DNA of 33,279 nt, taken from the NCBI GenBank assembly GCA_020721255.1, contig DYND01000017.1, positions 1 through 33,279 on the forward strand, given 5' to 3'. Below, piece after piece: positions 15,664-25,904 of the stretch (position 1 is its first letter; each line of letters begins with the position of its first letter). The position numbers were made by a program, and so were the translations under genes. The notes beneath the pieces were generated by a model that saw nothing but the letters and a program-made list of their open reading frames with translations, did no database searches and was not told the DNA's origin. Origin of the DNA: Chlorobium chlorochromatii. GTDB lineage: Bacteria; Bacteroidota; Chlorobiia; Chlorobiales; Chlorobiaceae.

Positions 15664-17637
15664 TCAGATTCTTCCGGTGATCTCTTTTTTGAGCTTGTCG
15701 ATCAGTCCATTGACGCTGAATCGCCCTTCATCACCAACGCGATGACGGCGTAACGAAACTTCGCCACTCTCCTGCTCTTTCTGCCCGATAATAATCATAC
15801 AAGGGACTTTGCTTATTTCAGCATCACGAATTTTCCTGCCGATTTTTTCACTTCTGGTGTCAAGTTCAACACGAATACCAGCATCAAAAAGAGATTGCTG
15901 AACATTTTTTGCATACTCATGCACATCTTCAGCAATCGGGAGCACGACCGCCTGAACTGGGGCGAGCCAGAGAGGGAAGTTGCCAGCCGTATGCTCAATA
16001 AGAACACCAATAAAACGCTCCATAGAGCCAAATGGTGCGCGATGAATGACCACAGGACGGTGTTTCTGCCCGTCGCTGCCAATATAAGTGAGGTCGAAGC
16101 GTTCCGGCATAACATAGTCAACCTGTACTGTACCAAGCTGCCACTTTCTACCGAGAGCGTCACGCACAATAAAATCAATTTTTGGGCCATAGAAGCTTGC
16201 CTCGCCAACACCGATAAAGTAGTCGATACCCATGCGGTCAGCCGCCTCTTTGACATCTTTTTCAGCCTGTTCCCATACCTCTGCTGTGCCACCATACTTT
16301 GCCTGATTGTCGGGGTCGTGCAATGAAAGGCGAGTCTGCACTTCTGAAAAACCAAGCGTTCCAAAGACAAATTGAGTCAGCTCAATGGCACTGCATATTT
16401 CGTCAACAAGTTGATCGGGGCGGCAGTAGATGTGCGAATCGTCCTGCGTAAAGCCGCGAGCACGAGCAAGACCATTCAGCTCACCAGACTGTTCATGGCG
16501 ATAGACTGTTCCAAATTCCGTTAAACGCAGTGGCAAATCGCGATAGCTGCGCATTTTTGAGCTGTAGATGAGGTGGTGATGCGGGCAGTTCATCGGTTTA
16601 AGAAGATACTGCTCCTGCTTTCCATCTTCATCATGATAGGTGAGCGGTGGAAACTGCGAATCGCTGTAATAAGGGTAGTGACCTGAACGTTTGTAGAGTT
16701 CAATATTGCCGATATGGGGCGTATAGACAGGAAGATAACCGCGTTTGCGCTGTTCTTCCCTGAGAAAAGCTTCGAGTTCGGTACGGATAATCGCGCCTTT
16801 TGGCAGCCACATTGGCAAACCACTGCCAACTTCCGGAGAGATCATGAAGAGCTCAAGCTCTGCGCCAAGTTTGCGATGGTCACGCCGTTTTGCCTCCTCC
16901 AGGCGAGCAACATGCTCTTTCAATAACTTGTCGGATGGGAAGGTAATGCCGTAAATGCGCTGCATCTGCTCTCGTGCCGAATCGCCACGCCAGTATGATG
17001 AGGAGATGTTGGTGAGAAGCACTGCCTTCACTTTTGATGTCGATGGCAGATGTGGACCGGTACAGAGATCGGTAAAATCGCCCTGATGGTAGAGTGAGAC
17101 GGTTTCGACGTTTTTGAGCGTCTCTTCAAGAATTTCAACTTTATAGGGATCGTTGCGAACACTTTTGAAGAAGTGTATGGCATCGAGACGGCTCATCTCT
17201 TCACGCTGTACAGGAGTATCGCGCTTGCTGATTTCAAGCATACGCTTTTCAATGCTGCGCAGATCCTCTTCACGGAAGCGATGCTCAGAGGCGACATCGT
17301 AGTAGAATCCCTGCTCAATTGAAGGCCCTGCACCAAATTTACTTCCCGGGTAGAGTTCTTCAATTGCCTGTGCCATCAAATGGCTGGAGCTATGCCAGAA
17401 AATATCGGGTCCTTCAGGAGAGCTGAAGGTAATGATCTCTATTGCCGCATCAGCGACTAAAGGTTTGGCAAGGTCAACGGCAACACCATTAACGGTAAGC
17501 GCTAACGCGTCTTGCGCAAGTTTGCGGCCGATGGAGAGTGCAACATCGTTGCCTGTTGTGCCCGATGGAAATGTTTTAACACTCCCGTCCGGCAGGGTAA
17601 GGGCTATTACAGCCAGTGTTTCCTGATTGTCAGACAT
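15664..17637 (-). CDS. thrS: Threonine-tRNA ligase
   Basis: A 657-residue class II synthetase that charges tRNA-Thr. It has an N-terminal TGS domain (about residues 5-65), then the editing domain with SSSHLMAQAIEELYPGSKFG and its HxxxH-type metal site. The catalytic core follows: MNCPHHHLIY, FGTVYRHEQSGELNGLARAR, GFTQDDSHIYC and IHRAPFGSMERF. The C-terminal anticodon-binding domain (PVQAVVLPIAEDVHEYA) is complete. I chose the ATG at 17637, with AGGA seven bases before it, over a TTG at 17664. It is first in the thrS-infC-rpmI-rplT-pheS operon. No T-box-like leader was recognised in the 189 bases upstream. Confidence 0.96.
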   Translation of the reverse strand: MSDNQETLAVIALTLPDGSVKTFPSGTTGNDVALSIGRKLAQDALALTVNGVAVDLAKPLVADAAIEIITFSSPEGPDIFWHSSSHLMAQAIEELYPGSKFGAGPSIEQGFYYDVASEHRFREEDLRSIEKRMLEISKRDTPVQREEMSRLDAIHFFKSVRNDPYKVEILEETLKNVETVSLYHQGDFTDLCTGPHLPSTSKVKAVLLTNISSSYWRGDSAREQMQRIYGITFPSDKLLKEHVARLEEAKRRDHRKLGAELELFMISPEVGSGLPMWLPKGAIIRTELEAFLREEQRKRGYLPVYTPHIGNIELYKRSGHYPYYSDSQFPPLTYHDEDGKQEQYLLKPMNCPHHHLIYSSKMRSYRDLPLRLTEFGTVYRHEQSGELNGLARARGFTQDDSHIYCRPDQLVDEICSAIELTQFVFGTLGFSEVQTRLSLHDPDNQAKYGGTAEVWEQAEKDVKEAADRMGIDYFIGVGEASFYGPKIDFIVRDALGRKWQLGTVQVDYVMPERFDLTYIGSDGQKHRPVVIHRAPFGSMERFIGVLIEHTAGNFPLWLAPVQAVVLPIAEDVHEYAKNVQQSLFDAGIRVELDTRSEKIGRKIRDAEISKVPCMIIIGQKEQESGEVSLRRHRVGDEGRFSVNGLIDKLKKEITGRI

Positions 17638-17738
17638 TTCTGATTCCTGTCGTTTCGTTTCCAAAACAAAGATGACCGAAAATGCGGTTTCGTTGCTGGA
17701 AAAATATCAATACAGCCTCTTTACGTTAGTTCTATCAG

Positions 17739-17778
17739 ATCAGGGGGGCTGTTTCAGTCTAAAACTGGTTTCCCTGAT
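17739..17778 (-). terminator. Stem-loop between bchZ and thrS
   Basis: ATCAGGG (17739-17745) pairs with CCCTGAT (17772-17778), and an inner CAGT/ACTG pair lies within a 26-base loop. It follows the bchZ stop by about 50 bases on the minus strand and precedes thrS. No T-run follows, so it is a possible terminator or a thrS leader structure. Confidence 0.4.
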
Positions 17779-17826
17779 TCCGTAATGTGGATTTTAAGAA
17801 TACGTAAAAAATCAAACTCTTCCAAA

Positions 17827-19233
17827 TCAGTTAATCATGAGCAAGAGTTCCGGGGTGACACACTCTTTGCCTTGTTTCAGTGTGAGCAGTTCTGCTTTCC
17901 GTTTGAGCTCTCTTCCGTAAGATATTTGACTGATAAACGGTGCTTTTTTGACAATTTCGGTCAAAAGCGCATTGGCTTCATTGCTCCATGCAACTTTTTG
18001 CGAAGGCTCTTCAACAGCCGTGCGGCGATTCAGAGGCAGGAAGTTGAACAGCATATCGTACAAGGAGTTCACTATCTCTTGCAGGAGATATATAGTGCCG
18101 CTGTGCCCCATGAAAGGTGTACCAAGTGCCCTGCGTACGATTGGGCCAGGGAAGCCTGCCGGAATGAAGCGCGTTTTGGCATCGAGCTCCGCGAGGTAGA
18201 TTTTATCGACAATTCTGCCGAAGAGGAACTGTGGCTGCTTCTGCTGAATCTCCTCCCTGATGAGGGTGTTGTCGGCTTCTGCAGTATCGTGGCTGAAGAG
18301 GCATTGCATACCCATTTCGTCAGCCAGAAATGTTTTAAGCCCGTGCGCATAGGTTTTTGCGGCGGTGGCACCGAACCGGATGGTCGGGAACCATTCAGCT
18401 TGTGGACCTCGCCAGAGATCCCAGAGTGGCTTGAGCGTTGTCTGTTTTTCCTTTTTGAGAAATGCAGTGGCTTGCTCTTCTTTGTTGAGCAGACGCCCAA
18501 GTTCATGAATAAAGAGCTCAGTTTCGCTGATACCGAATGGCGCATGGAGTACAGGTCGGCCTAAGGCTTGTGCCAGGGATTGACCGAACTCCTGATACAT
18601 CACCACAAGAACATCGGAGTTTTTAAGGTCAGCCACATCTCGGAGTGAGCTTTCAAAGGGATAAACGTGCAGCAGTTCACCACCAACTCCCGCAATAAGG
18701 CGTTTTATTTCCGCCAGATCAGAGGGGCTGTTAAAGCAGCCATAGGTTGGCCCGATAATTGAAACGGTGCCTTGCTTCACGGTGGCTGGAGTGTTGTCTC
18801 CAAATGTCTCGTTGAGCCACACCAAAGCACGGTCTCGGCCTTGCCACTCGTTTTCACCAAGGGAGTTTGAGGGGAAGAAGCGAATATCAGGGTATTTCAT
18901 GCTGAGCATCCGCTCATGGTCGCTGCCGATCATCTCGCTTTCAGCGCTCGATACCAGAATCAGTTGCCGCCCGGGTGTCTGTAGTTTTTCGATGGTTTCG
19001 CGCACAATTTCCGAACTGCCGGATGAGGCTATCTCTTTTTCGGTAAGGCTGGTCGGGGTAAAGTTCTCCAGATAGGGTACGGCATCGGTATAGTCGATGA
19101 CGGCTACTCCTACCAAGTTATAGCAGCCGACTGGTGCATCAGCAATAACATGAACATCCTGCAGTGAGCAGAAGGTGTTGACTGCAGCCCAATAAGCGCT
19201 GGCAGTTGATTCATCCCGAATGGTTTTTCCCAT
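17827..19233 (-). CDS. bchZ: Chlorophyllide a reductase subunit Z
   Basis: A 468-residue, nitrogenase-like protein. With BchX and BchY it reduces ring B of chlorophyllide a on the way to bacteriochlorophyll a. Matches to BchZ are SAYWAAVNTFCSLQDVHVIA, DAPVGCYNL, VIDYTDAVPYLENF, LVSSAESEMIG, NEWQGRDRALVWL and the C-terminal protochlorophyllide-reductase-like helix region (NEANALLTEIVKKAPFISQI). Cluster-ligand-type cysteines are at DAPVGC and GPTYGC. bchX and bchY are not in the window. The neighbours (thrS operon and a hydrolase) are unrelated. The ATG at 19233 lacks a clear Shine-Dalgarno. Confidence 0.93.
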   Translation of the reverse strand: MGKTIRDESTASAYWAAVNTFCSLQDVHVIADAPVGCYNLVGVAVIDYTDAVPYLENFTPTSLTEKEIASSGSSEIVRETIEKLQTPGRQLILVSSAESEMIGSDHERMLSMKYPDIRFFPSNSLGENEWQGRDRALVWLNETFGDNTPATVKQGTVSIIGPTYGCFNSPSDLAEIKRLIAGVGGELLHVYPFESSLRDVADLKNSDVLVVMYQEFGQSLAQALGRPVLHAPFGISETELFIHELGRLLNKEEQATAFLKKEKQTTLKPLWDLWRGPQAEWFPTIRFGATAAKTYAHGLKTFLADEMGMQCLFSHDTAEADNTLIREEIQQKQPQFLFGRIVDKIYLAELDAKTRFIPAGFPGPIVRRALGTPFMGHSGTIYLLQEIVNSLYDMLFNFLPLNRRTAVEEPSQKVAWSNEANALLTEIVKKAPFISQISYGRELKRKAELLTLKQGKECVTPELLLMIN

Positions 19234-19279
19234 AATTGAACTATAAAATCGTTCAGTGATAATTTTGTTCTATGCGCTG

Positions 19280-21025
19280 TCAGCGCGGAGTTCCCTGCAG
19301 TGAGATGGGTAAAATTCCGTGCGGCGTCAATGCGCCTCGTAAAACATCAACCGCTAACTCTTCACAATTGTCGCCAAAGGAGTAGGTGCAGAGGTAGTTC
19401 GTTATTTCTGGAAAATAGTTGATGATGTATGGAGTGCCAAAAGAGAGTAGAATGATTGGCGTCTCTTTTGGTACAATCTGTACCAGTGAGTGGATAAACT
19501 GCTGTTGGGCGTTATTAAGTCGCAATTTGCCTGAGCTTGAGAGTGCCTGGCTGAATGATGCCACAAGAACCACTTGCGCCTTTGTCGCCAGATCGGTGGC
19601 ATTGGCGTAACCGAGTGAATCTGTTTTTGTATTTATGCGCACATGATTGGCGGCATAAAAACGGTTAAGCTGCCGGATGTATGCTTTGCCGGTTTCATTA
19701 TTAACTCTATCCTGTAACACAATGTTAAGAATACCTTCTGAGGCTTGCAACGGCAGAGCTTGATCAGGATTGCTTACCAGTGTTATGGCGCGTGAGTCGA
19801 TTCTTCTGGAAAGATTGCGATGCGATTTAGGGGTTGCATCCGCATTGATTTCCTCAAGATCAACAACACGCCGTTTTTCAATATTCAGCCAAGTTTTTGC
19901 CTGCAGAATTCTGCGCACCGAAGCATCAATCTGTTCCATCGGAATAATGCCATCTTCTACCGCTTTAACCACTGAGCTGTGTGCAAGTTCTGGATCGGGC
20001 GAAAAGAGTAGAAGATCGTTGCCAGCCTGTACTGCTTTTACCGAGATTTCTGCAACGTTCTGCCCAGTGTAGAGCGCTTTCATGTTCAAGGCATCGGTGA
20101 TAATCAATCCCTGAAATCCCAGCTCTTTCCGTAGAAGATCGGTCACAATACTCTTTGAGATTGAGGCTGGCTCCATTGTTCCTGTAACTTTCGGTACAGC
20201 CAGATGACCAACCATCACACTGATGACACCCTCTTCAATCGCGGCTTTGAAGGGAATAAGCTCGTAACTGTCGAGCTGGTGACGATCAGCCTGCAGTACG
20301 GGGAGGGTAAAATGGCTGTCAACCGTTACATCGCCATGCCCTGGGAAGTGCTTCGCCGTAGCAATAATACCGTTTGATTGCAGTCCTTTAATAATTGCGC
20401 TCGACATGTTTATTGTTAACGGAATGCCGTCGCCAAATGAGCGAGTATTGATTATAGGATTGAGCGGATTACTGTTCAGGTCAACGGTTGGTGCATAGTT
20501 CTGGTGAATGCCGATTAATGTCGCCTCTTCAGCAATTGCCTCTGCCATCTCTTCAGCAAGATCACGATCCTGTGTTGCCGCAACAGCCATGTTTGGCGGG
20601 AACTCAGTAGCTCCGCTCAGCCGCATGGCAACACCCCGTTCCATATCTGAACTGATCAGGATAGGATGGGGCGCTATTGACTGAAAATGATTGACCAATG
20701 TACCTGCAGTTACAACATCACCTTTGAGAAACATGATGCCACCAACTTTCCCTTCTTGCACCAATCGGCTCAAGAGGCGATACTCTTTATGTGCAGGGGT
20801 GATATCGTGCGGTTCAATCTGGGCAATAATCATTTGCCCAACTTTTTCGGCGAGGCTCATGCGTTGCAGATTCTCCTCAATGCGAGCATCCTTACGGCTG
20901 AAAATCTGCTGAGCGCACCAGTCAGCGGTGCCGGGTTTTTGCATACCAAGCACCGTTGCGGCAGGAGAGAGGAAAAACAGTAAAATCAGGAGACCTGAAA
21001 AGAGCAATGGTATTCTTTTCTTCAT
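19280..21025 (-). CDS. Secreted family 3 glycoside hydrolase (beta-N-acetylhexosaminidase-like)
   Basis: A 581-residue exported protein: KKR then hydrophobic [20 protein letters not shown] at about residues 8-27. The catalytic (alpha/beta)8 barrel has the NagZ-type pattern: [22 protein letters not shown], the [14 protein letters not shown] acid/base loop at about 225-238 and the nucleophile in [12 protein letters not shown] (Asp311). A C-terminal alpha/beta sandwich domain (about 400-581) follows, as in larger GH3 enzymes and unlike short NagZ. The likely substrate is N-acetylglucosaminyl sugars of peptidoglycan, in the periplasm or outside. Its ATG overlaps the gcvPB stop by four bases (ATGA), so translation is probably coupled. 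Confidence 0.9.
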   Translation of the reverse strand: MKKRIPLLFSGLLILLFFLSPAATVLGMQKPGTADWCAQQIFSRKDARIEENLQRMSLAEKVGQMIIAQIEPHDITPAHKEYRLLSRLVQEGKVGGIMFLKGDVVTAGTLVNHFQSIAPHPILISSDMERGVAMRLSGATEFPPNMAVAATQDRDLAEEMAEAIAEEATLIGIHQNYAPTVDLNSNPLNPIINTRSFGDGIPLTINMSSAIIKGLQSNGIIATAKHFPGHGDVTVDSHFTLPVLQADRHQLDSYELIPFKAAIEEGVISVMVGHLAVPKVTGTMEPASISKSIVTDLLRKELGFQGLIITDALNMKALYTGQNVAEISVKAVQAGNDLLLFSPDPELAHSSVVKAVEDGIIPMEQIDASVRRILQAKTWLNIEKRRVVDLEEINADATPKSHRNLSRRIDSRAITLVSNPDQALPLQASEGILNIVLQDRVNNETGKAYIRQLNRFYAANHVRINTKTDSLGYANATDLATKAQVVLVASFSQALSSSGKLRLNNAQQQFIHSLVQIVPKETPIILLSFGTPYIINYFPEITNYLCTYSFGDNCEELAVDVLRGALTPHGILPISLQGTPR

Positions 21026-22470
21026 ATCGAACAGCAGATGTTGAGCTGCCTTGAGGCCATCGCTTCATCGAGTCGTTTGACTGGTGTTGTTATGGGGGCT
21101 GAACGTACCATATCCGGTTCAGTTTCAGCCTCTCTGGCAATACTGAGCAGCGCTTCGGCAAAGATGTCGAGCGTCTCTTTTGCTTCTGTTTCAGTTGGTT
21201 CAATCATCAGCGCTTCACTGACGATGAGCGGGAAGTAGATGGTTGGCGCGTGAAAGCCGTAGTCGAGCAGGCGTTTTGCAATATCGAGCGTTTTGACACC
21301 ATAAGCTTTTTTCTGTCGGTCTCCCGAAAGGCAGAACTCGTGCATGACCGGTTTCGGATAGGGCAGGTCGTAGCTATCAAGCAGGAGACTGAGCAGGTAG
21401 TTGGCGTTGATGATGGCATTTTCAGAGACACGGCGCAATCCATCGGGACCAAGCATCCTGATGTAGGTGTATGCCCTCACCAGTACGGCAAAGTTGCCGT
21501 AGAAATTCATCATTCTACCAATGCTTTCCGGGTGGTCATAAGTGAGTTTATAGGTTGTTCCTTCCTTCTCGATAATTGGAACAGGAAGGTAAGGCACAAG
21601 CTTTTCGCTGACACCGACAGGGCCGCTGCCAGGGCCGCCGCCGCCATGCGGGGCAGAAAAGGTTTTGTGCAGATTGTAATGCACAACATCAAATCCCATG
21701 TCGCCAGGTCTGGTGATACCGAGAAGGGCATTCATATTGGCACCATCCATGTAGAGCAGACTGCCATTATTGTGCACCATGTTTGAAATTGTCTGGATCT
21801 CCTTTTCAAACAAGCCGATAGTGTTTGGGTTGGTCAGCATCAGCGCGGCAACATCGCCATCAAGCTTGCTCCGCAGATCATCAAGATCGGTGCGTCCATC
21901 AGCATTGCCTTTGACGGAGATAATTTCATAACCGGCTAATGCGGCTGAGGCTGGATTTGTGCCGTGTGCTGAGTCCACCACAAGCAGTTTGTGGCGTTTA
22001 GAGCCGTGCGCTTCGTGGTATTTTTTGATAAGCAGAATTCCGGTTAACTCACCATGCGCACCCGCGGCTGGTTGAAGGGTAACGGCAGCCATGCCTGCAA
22101 TTTCTCGAAGCATCTCCGCCAGTTCATACATGAGCTGCAATGCTCCTTGTGTGGTTGCTGCTGGCTGCAGGGGGTGAAGGGCGCTGAAGCCCGGCAGATC
22201 GCAGGTGTAGTCGTTTATTTTGGGATTGTACTTCATGGTACAGCTTCCCAAAGGGTACATGTTTTTATCAACGTGGTGGTTCAGGTTCGAGAGGCGTACA
22301 AAGTGGCGTACAACCTCATTCTCTGAGACTTCCGGCAGTTCGGCAGGAGCCTTGCGCAGAAACGTTGAGGGAAGGATACTCTCCAACGGGAGTTCAGGAC
22401 AATCGTTTCCGGAGAGGCTATAGCCCTTGCGTCCCTTGCGGGAAAGATCAAAAATCAGTTTTTCTCTCAT
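21022..22470 (-). CDS. gcvPB: Glycine dehydrogenase (decarboxylating) subunit 2
   Basis: A 482-residue PLP-containing half of the glycine cleavage P-protein in its split (two-gene) form; it decarboxylates glycine and passes the aminomethyl group to the H-protein. Landmarks are [17 protein letters not shown] at about 70-86, [26 protein letters not shown], and the PLP lysine in [20 protein letters not shown] (Lys269). gcvPA, gcvH and gcvT are not adjacent here. A plausible promoter lies at 22520-22548. Its stop overlaps the start of the secreted hydrolase, an unusual partner for a folate one-carbon gene. Confidence 0.96.
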   Translation of the reverse strand: MREKLIFDLSRKGRKGYSLSGNDCPELPLESILPSTFLRKAPAELPEVSENEVVRHFVRLSNLNHHVDKNMYPLGSCTMKYNPKINDYTCDLPGFSALHPLQPAATTQGALQLMYELAEMLREIAGMAAVTLQPAAGAHGELTGILLIKKYHEAHGSKRHKLLVVDSAHGTNPASAALAGYEIISVKGNADGRTDLDDLRSKLDGDVAALMLTNPNTIGLFEKEIQTISNMVHNNGSLLYMDGANMNALLGITRPGDMGFDVVHYNLHKTFSAPHGGGGPGSGPVGVSEKLVPYLPVPIIEKEGTTYKLTYDHPESIGRMMNFYGNFAVLVRAYTYIRMLGPDGLRRVSENAIINANYLLSLLLDSYDLPYPKPVMHEFCLSGDRQKKAYGVKTLDIAKRLLDYGFHAPTIYFPLIVSEALMIEPTETEAKETLDIFAEALLSIAREAETEPDMVRSAPITTPVKRLDEAMASRQLNICCSI

Positions 22471-22519
22471 GGTGCTTGTGCGGCTTGAGGTGTGGCTCTG
22501 TGTTTATAACTGTGCGTTT

Positions 22520-22548
22520 AATATAGAAGATGGGAAAGAGAAGCTCAA
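22520..22548 (-). promoter_or_regulatory. Candidate promoter for gcvPB
   Basis: On the minus strand TTGAGC (22543-22548) and TATATT (22520-22525) are 17 bases apart, close to the sigma-70 -35/-10 consensus. The gcvPB ATG is about 50 bases downstream. This is a pattern call only. Confidence 0.4.
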
Positions 22549-22589
22549 GACAATCAGAAATTATTTTTCATTAGCGGTATTTATCCCGC

Positions 22590-22645
22590 GAACGCCGAGC
22601 TCCAGCTCGGCAAAGGTTGATATGCCGAGCTGGAGCTCAGCGTTC
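22590..22645. repeat. REP-like double palindrome
   Basis: Two 23-base arms (22590-22612 and 22623-22645) are inverted copies with one mismatch, separated by ten bases. Each arm itself holds a near-perfect palindrome: GCCGAGCT and AGCTCGGC around a 2-base centre. Weaker pairing extends outward through TCCC/GGGA. The G+C-rich element lies between rnc and gcvPB (same strand). It resembles repetitive extragenic palindromes and may end or protect the fab-rnc transcript. Confidence 0.75.
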
Positions 22646-22667
22646 CCGGAGTAATAAGGGAGTTGTT

Positions 22668-23495
22668 TCAAGAACTGCCGGTTACAGGATTATTTTCAGA
22701 GCAATTTTGTTCGCTAATTTTCTCCATTGCCTCTTTAGCTGCGATTTGTTCGGCATCTTTTTTTCGGCGGGCTGTGCCTGTGCCAAGCACTTGATTATTG
22801 CATTGAACAGTAACGGTAAAGCGTTTATTGTGCTCAGCACCGGTCTCCTCGATAACGGTATAGAGTGGTGGTGGCATGTGATGCGATTGGGTGTATTCGA
22901 TCAGGCGGCTTTTATAATTCTGCTCTTCAGCAATAATGGTGCTGAAATTTGGTTGTTCAATGATATGGCGAATCACAAAATCATAGGCTTTTTGTAATCC
23001 TTTGTCGAGATAGATGGCGCCTATGATGGACTCAAAGGCATCGGCTAAAGCGGATTCGCTCTCTCTGATATTGTAATGATCTGCGGATTCTCCGAGGAGG
23101 ATATGCTGACCGAGCTTGATGCTTCGCGCAAATTCAGCAAGGGATTTGCTGTTGACAATTTTTGCGCGTGTGCTTGAAAGCTCACCCTCAGCGTTTTCAG
23201 GGAAATTTTTGAACAGGTAGTCGGCAATCAATAAACCAAGCACTGAGTCGCCAAGAAACTCAAGACGCTGATTCGACTCTACAGCATCGACCGATGCTGT
23301 ATCATGCACGAGCGAGCGGTGAGTCAACGCTGTTTGATAAAGCAGCATGTTGCTAATCACCTCACCACCAAGCTCTTGGAGGTAGAGTGCTGTTTCAGGC
23401 GAAAGTGTGCTCGCGGCTTGTTCAGTGCCGGATTTGCCTTTTTGATGAAAGGCAAATGCTGTCAGTTTTTGCCACAATTGCTCCACAGGCAGCAA
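22668..23495 (-). CDS. rnc: Ribonuclease III
   Basis: A 275-residue double-stranded RNA endonuclease for rRNA and mRNA maturation. The signature NQRLEFLGDSVLG is at residues 75-87 with catalytic Glu79 and Asp83. The second acidic site is in ADAFESIIGAIYLD (Asp152, Glu155). A dsRNA-binding domain with NYKSRLIEYTQ and ARRKKDAEQIAAKEA ends the protein. The N-terminus is about 30 residues longer than in E. coli. The start is TTG at 23495 as read here, with no clear Shine-Dalgarno; an internal GTG at 23486 is an alternative. It is last in the fatty-acid operon, eight bases after fabF. Confidence 0.95.
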   Translation of the reverse strand: MLPVEQLWQKLTAFAFHQKGKSGTEQAASTLSPETALYLQELGGEVISNMLLYQTALTHRSLVHDTASVDAVESNQRLEFLGDSVLGLLIADYLFKNFPENAEGELSSTRAKIVNSKSLAEFARSIKLGQHILLGESADHYNIRESESALADAFESIIGAIYLDKGLQKAYDFVIRHIIEQPNFSTIIAEEQNYKSRLIEYTQSHHMPPPLYTVIEETGAEHNKRFTVTVQCNNQVLGTGTARRKKDAEQIAAKEAMEKISEQNCSENNPVTGSS

Positions 23496-23503
23496 TGGTT
23501 TTA

Positions 23504-24757
23504 TCAGAGTGAAGCGCCGTTTCTGAAAATGATTGAACCATTGTGTCCACCAAAGCCAAACCCATTGTTCAGCGCATACTCAATGTTACGTTTTTTCGGT
23601 GTATTTGGTGTTACATCAAGGTCAACCTGCGGGTCAAGATTGTCGAGGTTGATTGTTGGCGGAACCGTCTGGTGCTGCATGGCAAGAAGGCACGCGATTG
23701 ACTCAACGACTCCGGCCGCACCAAGGAGATGCCCGGTCATCGACTTTGTAGAGCTGATGTTGAGTTTGTAGGCATGTTCTCCAAAAAGTGTTTTAATGGC
23801 AGAGATTTCTGCCAAGTCGCCAAGTGGAGTTGCCGTGCCATGCGTGTTGATATAATCAATGTTTTCTGGCGCAATACCGGCAATTTTTAATGCTGTTTTC
23901 ATAGCATTGACTGCGCCAAGCCCTTCAGGATGCGGGGCTGTTAAATGGTAAGCATCGGCAGTTGCACCAACACCGACAATTTCAGCATATATCTTTGCTC
24001 CACGAGCTTTAGCGGACTCAAGGGATTCCAGAATCAATGATCCACCGCCCTCTCCCATCACAAAACCGTCACGATCGCGATCGTAAGGGCGTGAGGCTTG
24101 CTGAGGTCTGTCGTTTGCTGTAGAGAGTGCTCTGGCCGAGTTGAATCCACCAACACTCATTTGCGTGATTGGGGCTTCTGAACCGCCGCACACCATATAA
24201 TCAGCCATGCCTGCCTGAATCAGCATGTATGCGTCCATAATTGCATGGAGCGATGTGGCGCAAGCTGAAGAGGTAGCATAGTTTGGACCCATTAACCCAT
24301 GACGGATGGAAATTTGACCAGCCGCAATGTCGGGGATGAGCATGGGAATAAAGAATGGACTGATACGGCGAGGACCACGCTCAAGAAATGTTTTGAACTG
24401 CTGTTCATAGGTGGTCATGCCACCAATACCTGACCCGTGTACAACGCCGATTCTCAGCGGGTCAATCTCTTTGAGATCAAGTCCTGAATCGATCAGTGCT
24501 TGATCTGCTGCAATAACAGCATACTGGCAATAGGGATCCATCCTGTCGGCAGTTTTTCTATCGATATAGCTGTCAGCCGAAAATCCTTTCAGCTCGCAGG
24601 CAAATGTTGTCGCAAAATTTGTGGTGTCAAAATAGGTGATTGGTGCGGCACCACTCTTGCCATTGAAGAGCGAATCCCAGAAATCCTCTTTGGTAAGACC
24701 AATAGGCGTTAAAACACCTATTCCGGTAATGACAATTCTTTTCCGCTCTTGAGCCAT
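23504..24757 (-). CDS. fabF: 3-oxoacyl-ACP synthase II
   Basis: A 417-residue thiolase-fold condensing enzyme that elongates acyl-ACP with malonyl-ACP in the cytoplasm. The catalytic cysteine is Cys166 in [11 protein letters not shown]. The two histidines are in [11 protein letters not shown] and [11 protein letters not shown]. The end [13 protein letters not shown] is typical. It follows acpP by 51 bases, the conserved pairing. Confidence 0.97.
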   Translation of the reverse strand: MAQERKRIVITGIGVLTPIGLTKEDFWDSLFNGKSGAAPITYFDTTNFATTFACELKGFSADSYIDRKTADRMDPYCQYAVIAADQALIDSGLDLKEIDPLRIGVVHGSGIGGMTTYEQQFKTFLERGPRRISPFFIPMLIPDIAAGQISIRHGLMGPNYATSSACATSLHAIMDAYMLIQAGMADYMVCGGSEAPITQMSVGGFNSARALSTANDRPQQASRPYDRDRDGFVMGEGGGSLILESLESAKARGAKIYAEIVGVGATADAYHLTAPHPEGLGAVNAMKTALKIAGIAPENIDYINTHGTATPLGDLAEISAIKTLFGEHAYKLNISSTKSMTGHLLGAAGVVESIACLLAMQHQTVPPTINLDNLDPQVDLDVTPNTPKKRNIEYALNNGFGFGGHNGSIIFRNGASL

Positions 24758-24808
24758 AACTGTGTGTTTTGCTGTTTGCCTGCTTTGCTAAAATTTTAAA
24801 TGCGGATG

Positions 24809-25048
24809 TTATTTTTTGCTGACGATGTAATCGATAGCCTGCTGAACAGTGCCGATTTTCTCTGCATCTTCATCAGGAATCTGTACGTCAAATTCACTCT
24901 CAAGTTCCATGATAAGCTCAACGGTATCGAGCGAATCGGCACCAAGATCATCGGAAAATTTTGATTCCGTTTTGATCTGATCTTTGTTGACACCCATTTT
25001 GCTGACGATAATATCGTACACTTTATCTTTAATTTCTGCCTGCGTCAT
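24809..25048 (-). CDS. acpP: Acyl carrier protein
   Basis: A 79-residue acidic four-helix carrier. The phosphopantetheine serine is Ser39 in the canonical [16 protein letters not shown]. It carries growing acyl chains for FabD, FabH, FabG and FabF encoded alongside. A good AGGAG lies before the ATG at 25048. Confidence 0.98.
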   Translation of the reverse strand: MTQAEIKDKVYDIIVSKMGVNKDQIKTESKFSDDLGADSLDTVELIMELESEFDVQIPDEDAEKIGTVQQAIDYIVSKK

Positions 25049-25136
25049 AATGTGTTCTCCTGATTAAACGTTTGGTTGTTTCAATAAAAATTCTTGAAAA
25101 GTGAGTCAATATAAAAAGAAAACATGCTTACCCAAA

Positions 25137-25874
25137 TCACATGACCATACCGCCACTGATGTTGATAACCACACCTGTAATGTAAGCTGATTCGTCTCCA
25201 GCAAGGAATGAAACAAGATTTGCAACATCTTCGGGCTGGCCAAACCGGCTCAGTGGAATAGCGTCAAGCATTTTGTTTTTAACATCTTCTGAAAGAGCAT
25301 CGGTCATTTTGGAAGCAATAAACCCTGGAGCAACAGCATTAACGCGAATGTTGCGTGACGCAAGCTCTTTGGCAACAGATTTGGTAAAAGCGATAACTCC
25401 GCCTTTTGATGCAGCGTAGTTGGCTTGACCGGCGTTGCCCATAATGCCAATAATTGAAGCAACATTGACGATGGCACCTGAACGCTGCTTCATCATAATT
25501 CGGCTGACTGCTTTTGTGCAGGCAAAGGTGCCTTTCAGGTTAACAGTGAGTACGGCATCCCAATCCTCTTCGCTCATTCTCATGAGCAATCCGTCGCGAG
25601 TGATACCTGCGTTGTTGATAAGGATATCAATGCGTCCAGTTTGTGCAGCAATGTCGTTAAAGACGTTTTGTGCAGCCGTGGCGTTGGTAACATCAAGTTC
25701 AAAGCAAATGGCTTTTCGACCTAATTTTTCTACACCTTCAGCAGTTTCATTGAGCCATTCCGCCTTGATATCGCAAAGGACAAGATCAGCACCTTTAGCT
25801 GCAAGGTTGTATGCAATAGCTTGACCAATCCCGCGTGCGGCGCCTGTTACAACGGCAATTTTCCCTTCAAACAT
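25137..25874 (-). CDS. fabG: 3-oxoacyl-ACP reductase
   Basis: A 245-residue short-chain dehydrogenase that reduces 3-oxoacyl-ACP with NADPH. The nucleotide-binding TGAARGIGQ is at 10-18, NNAG at 87-90, and the catalytic triad Ser140, Tyr153 (NYAASKGG) and Lys157 is complete. The C-terminal [14 protein letters not shown] fits FabG. It sits between fabD (30 bases) and acpP (88 bases). Confidence 0.97.
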   Translation of the reverse strand: MFEGKIAVVTGAARGIGQAIAYNLAAKGADLVLCDIKAEWLNETAEGVEKLGRKAICFELDVTNATAAQNVFNDIAAQTGRIDILINNAGITRDGLLMRMSEEDWDAVLTVNLKGTFACTKAVSRIMMKQRSGAIVNVASIIGIMGNAGQANYAASKGGVIAFTKSVAKELASRNIRVNAVAPGFIASKMTDALSEDVKNKMLDAIPLSRFGQPEDVANLVSFLAGDESAYITGVVINISGGMVM

Positions 25875-25904
25875 AATGTTTTTGTTGGTTGATATTAGAA
25901 ATAA

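Noticed and set aside
17638..17826. T-box or L20/ThrS-type leader before thrS
   Set aside because: No T-box consensus or tRNA-like domain was seen; only one modest stem-loop, which may equally be the bchZ terminator.
22471..22589. Glycine riboswitch ahead of gcvPB
   Set aside because: The leader is short (about 30 bases after the likely -10) and shows no paired glycine-aptamer core.
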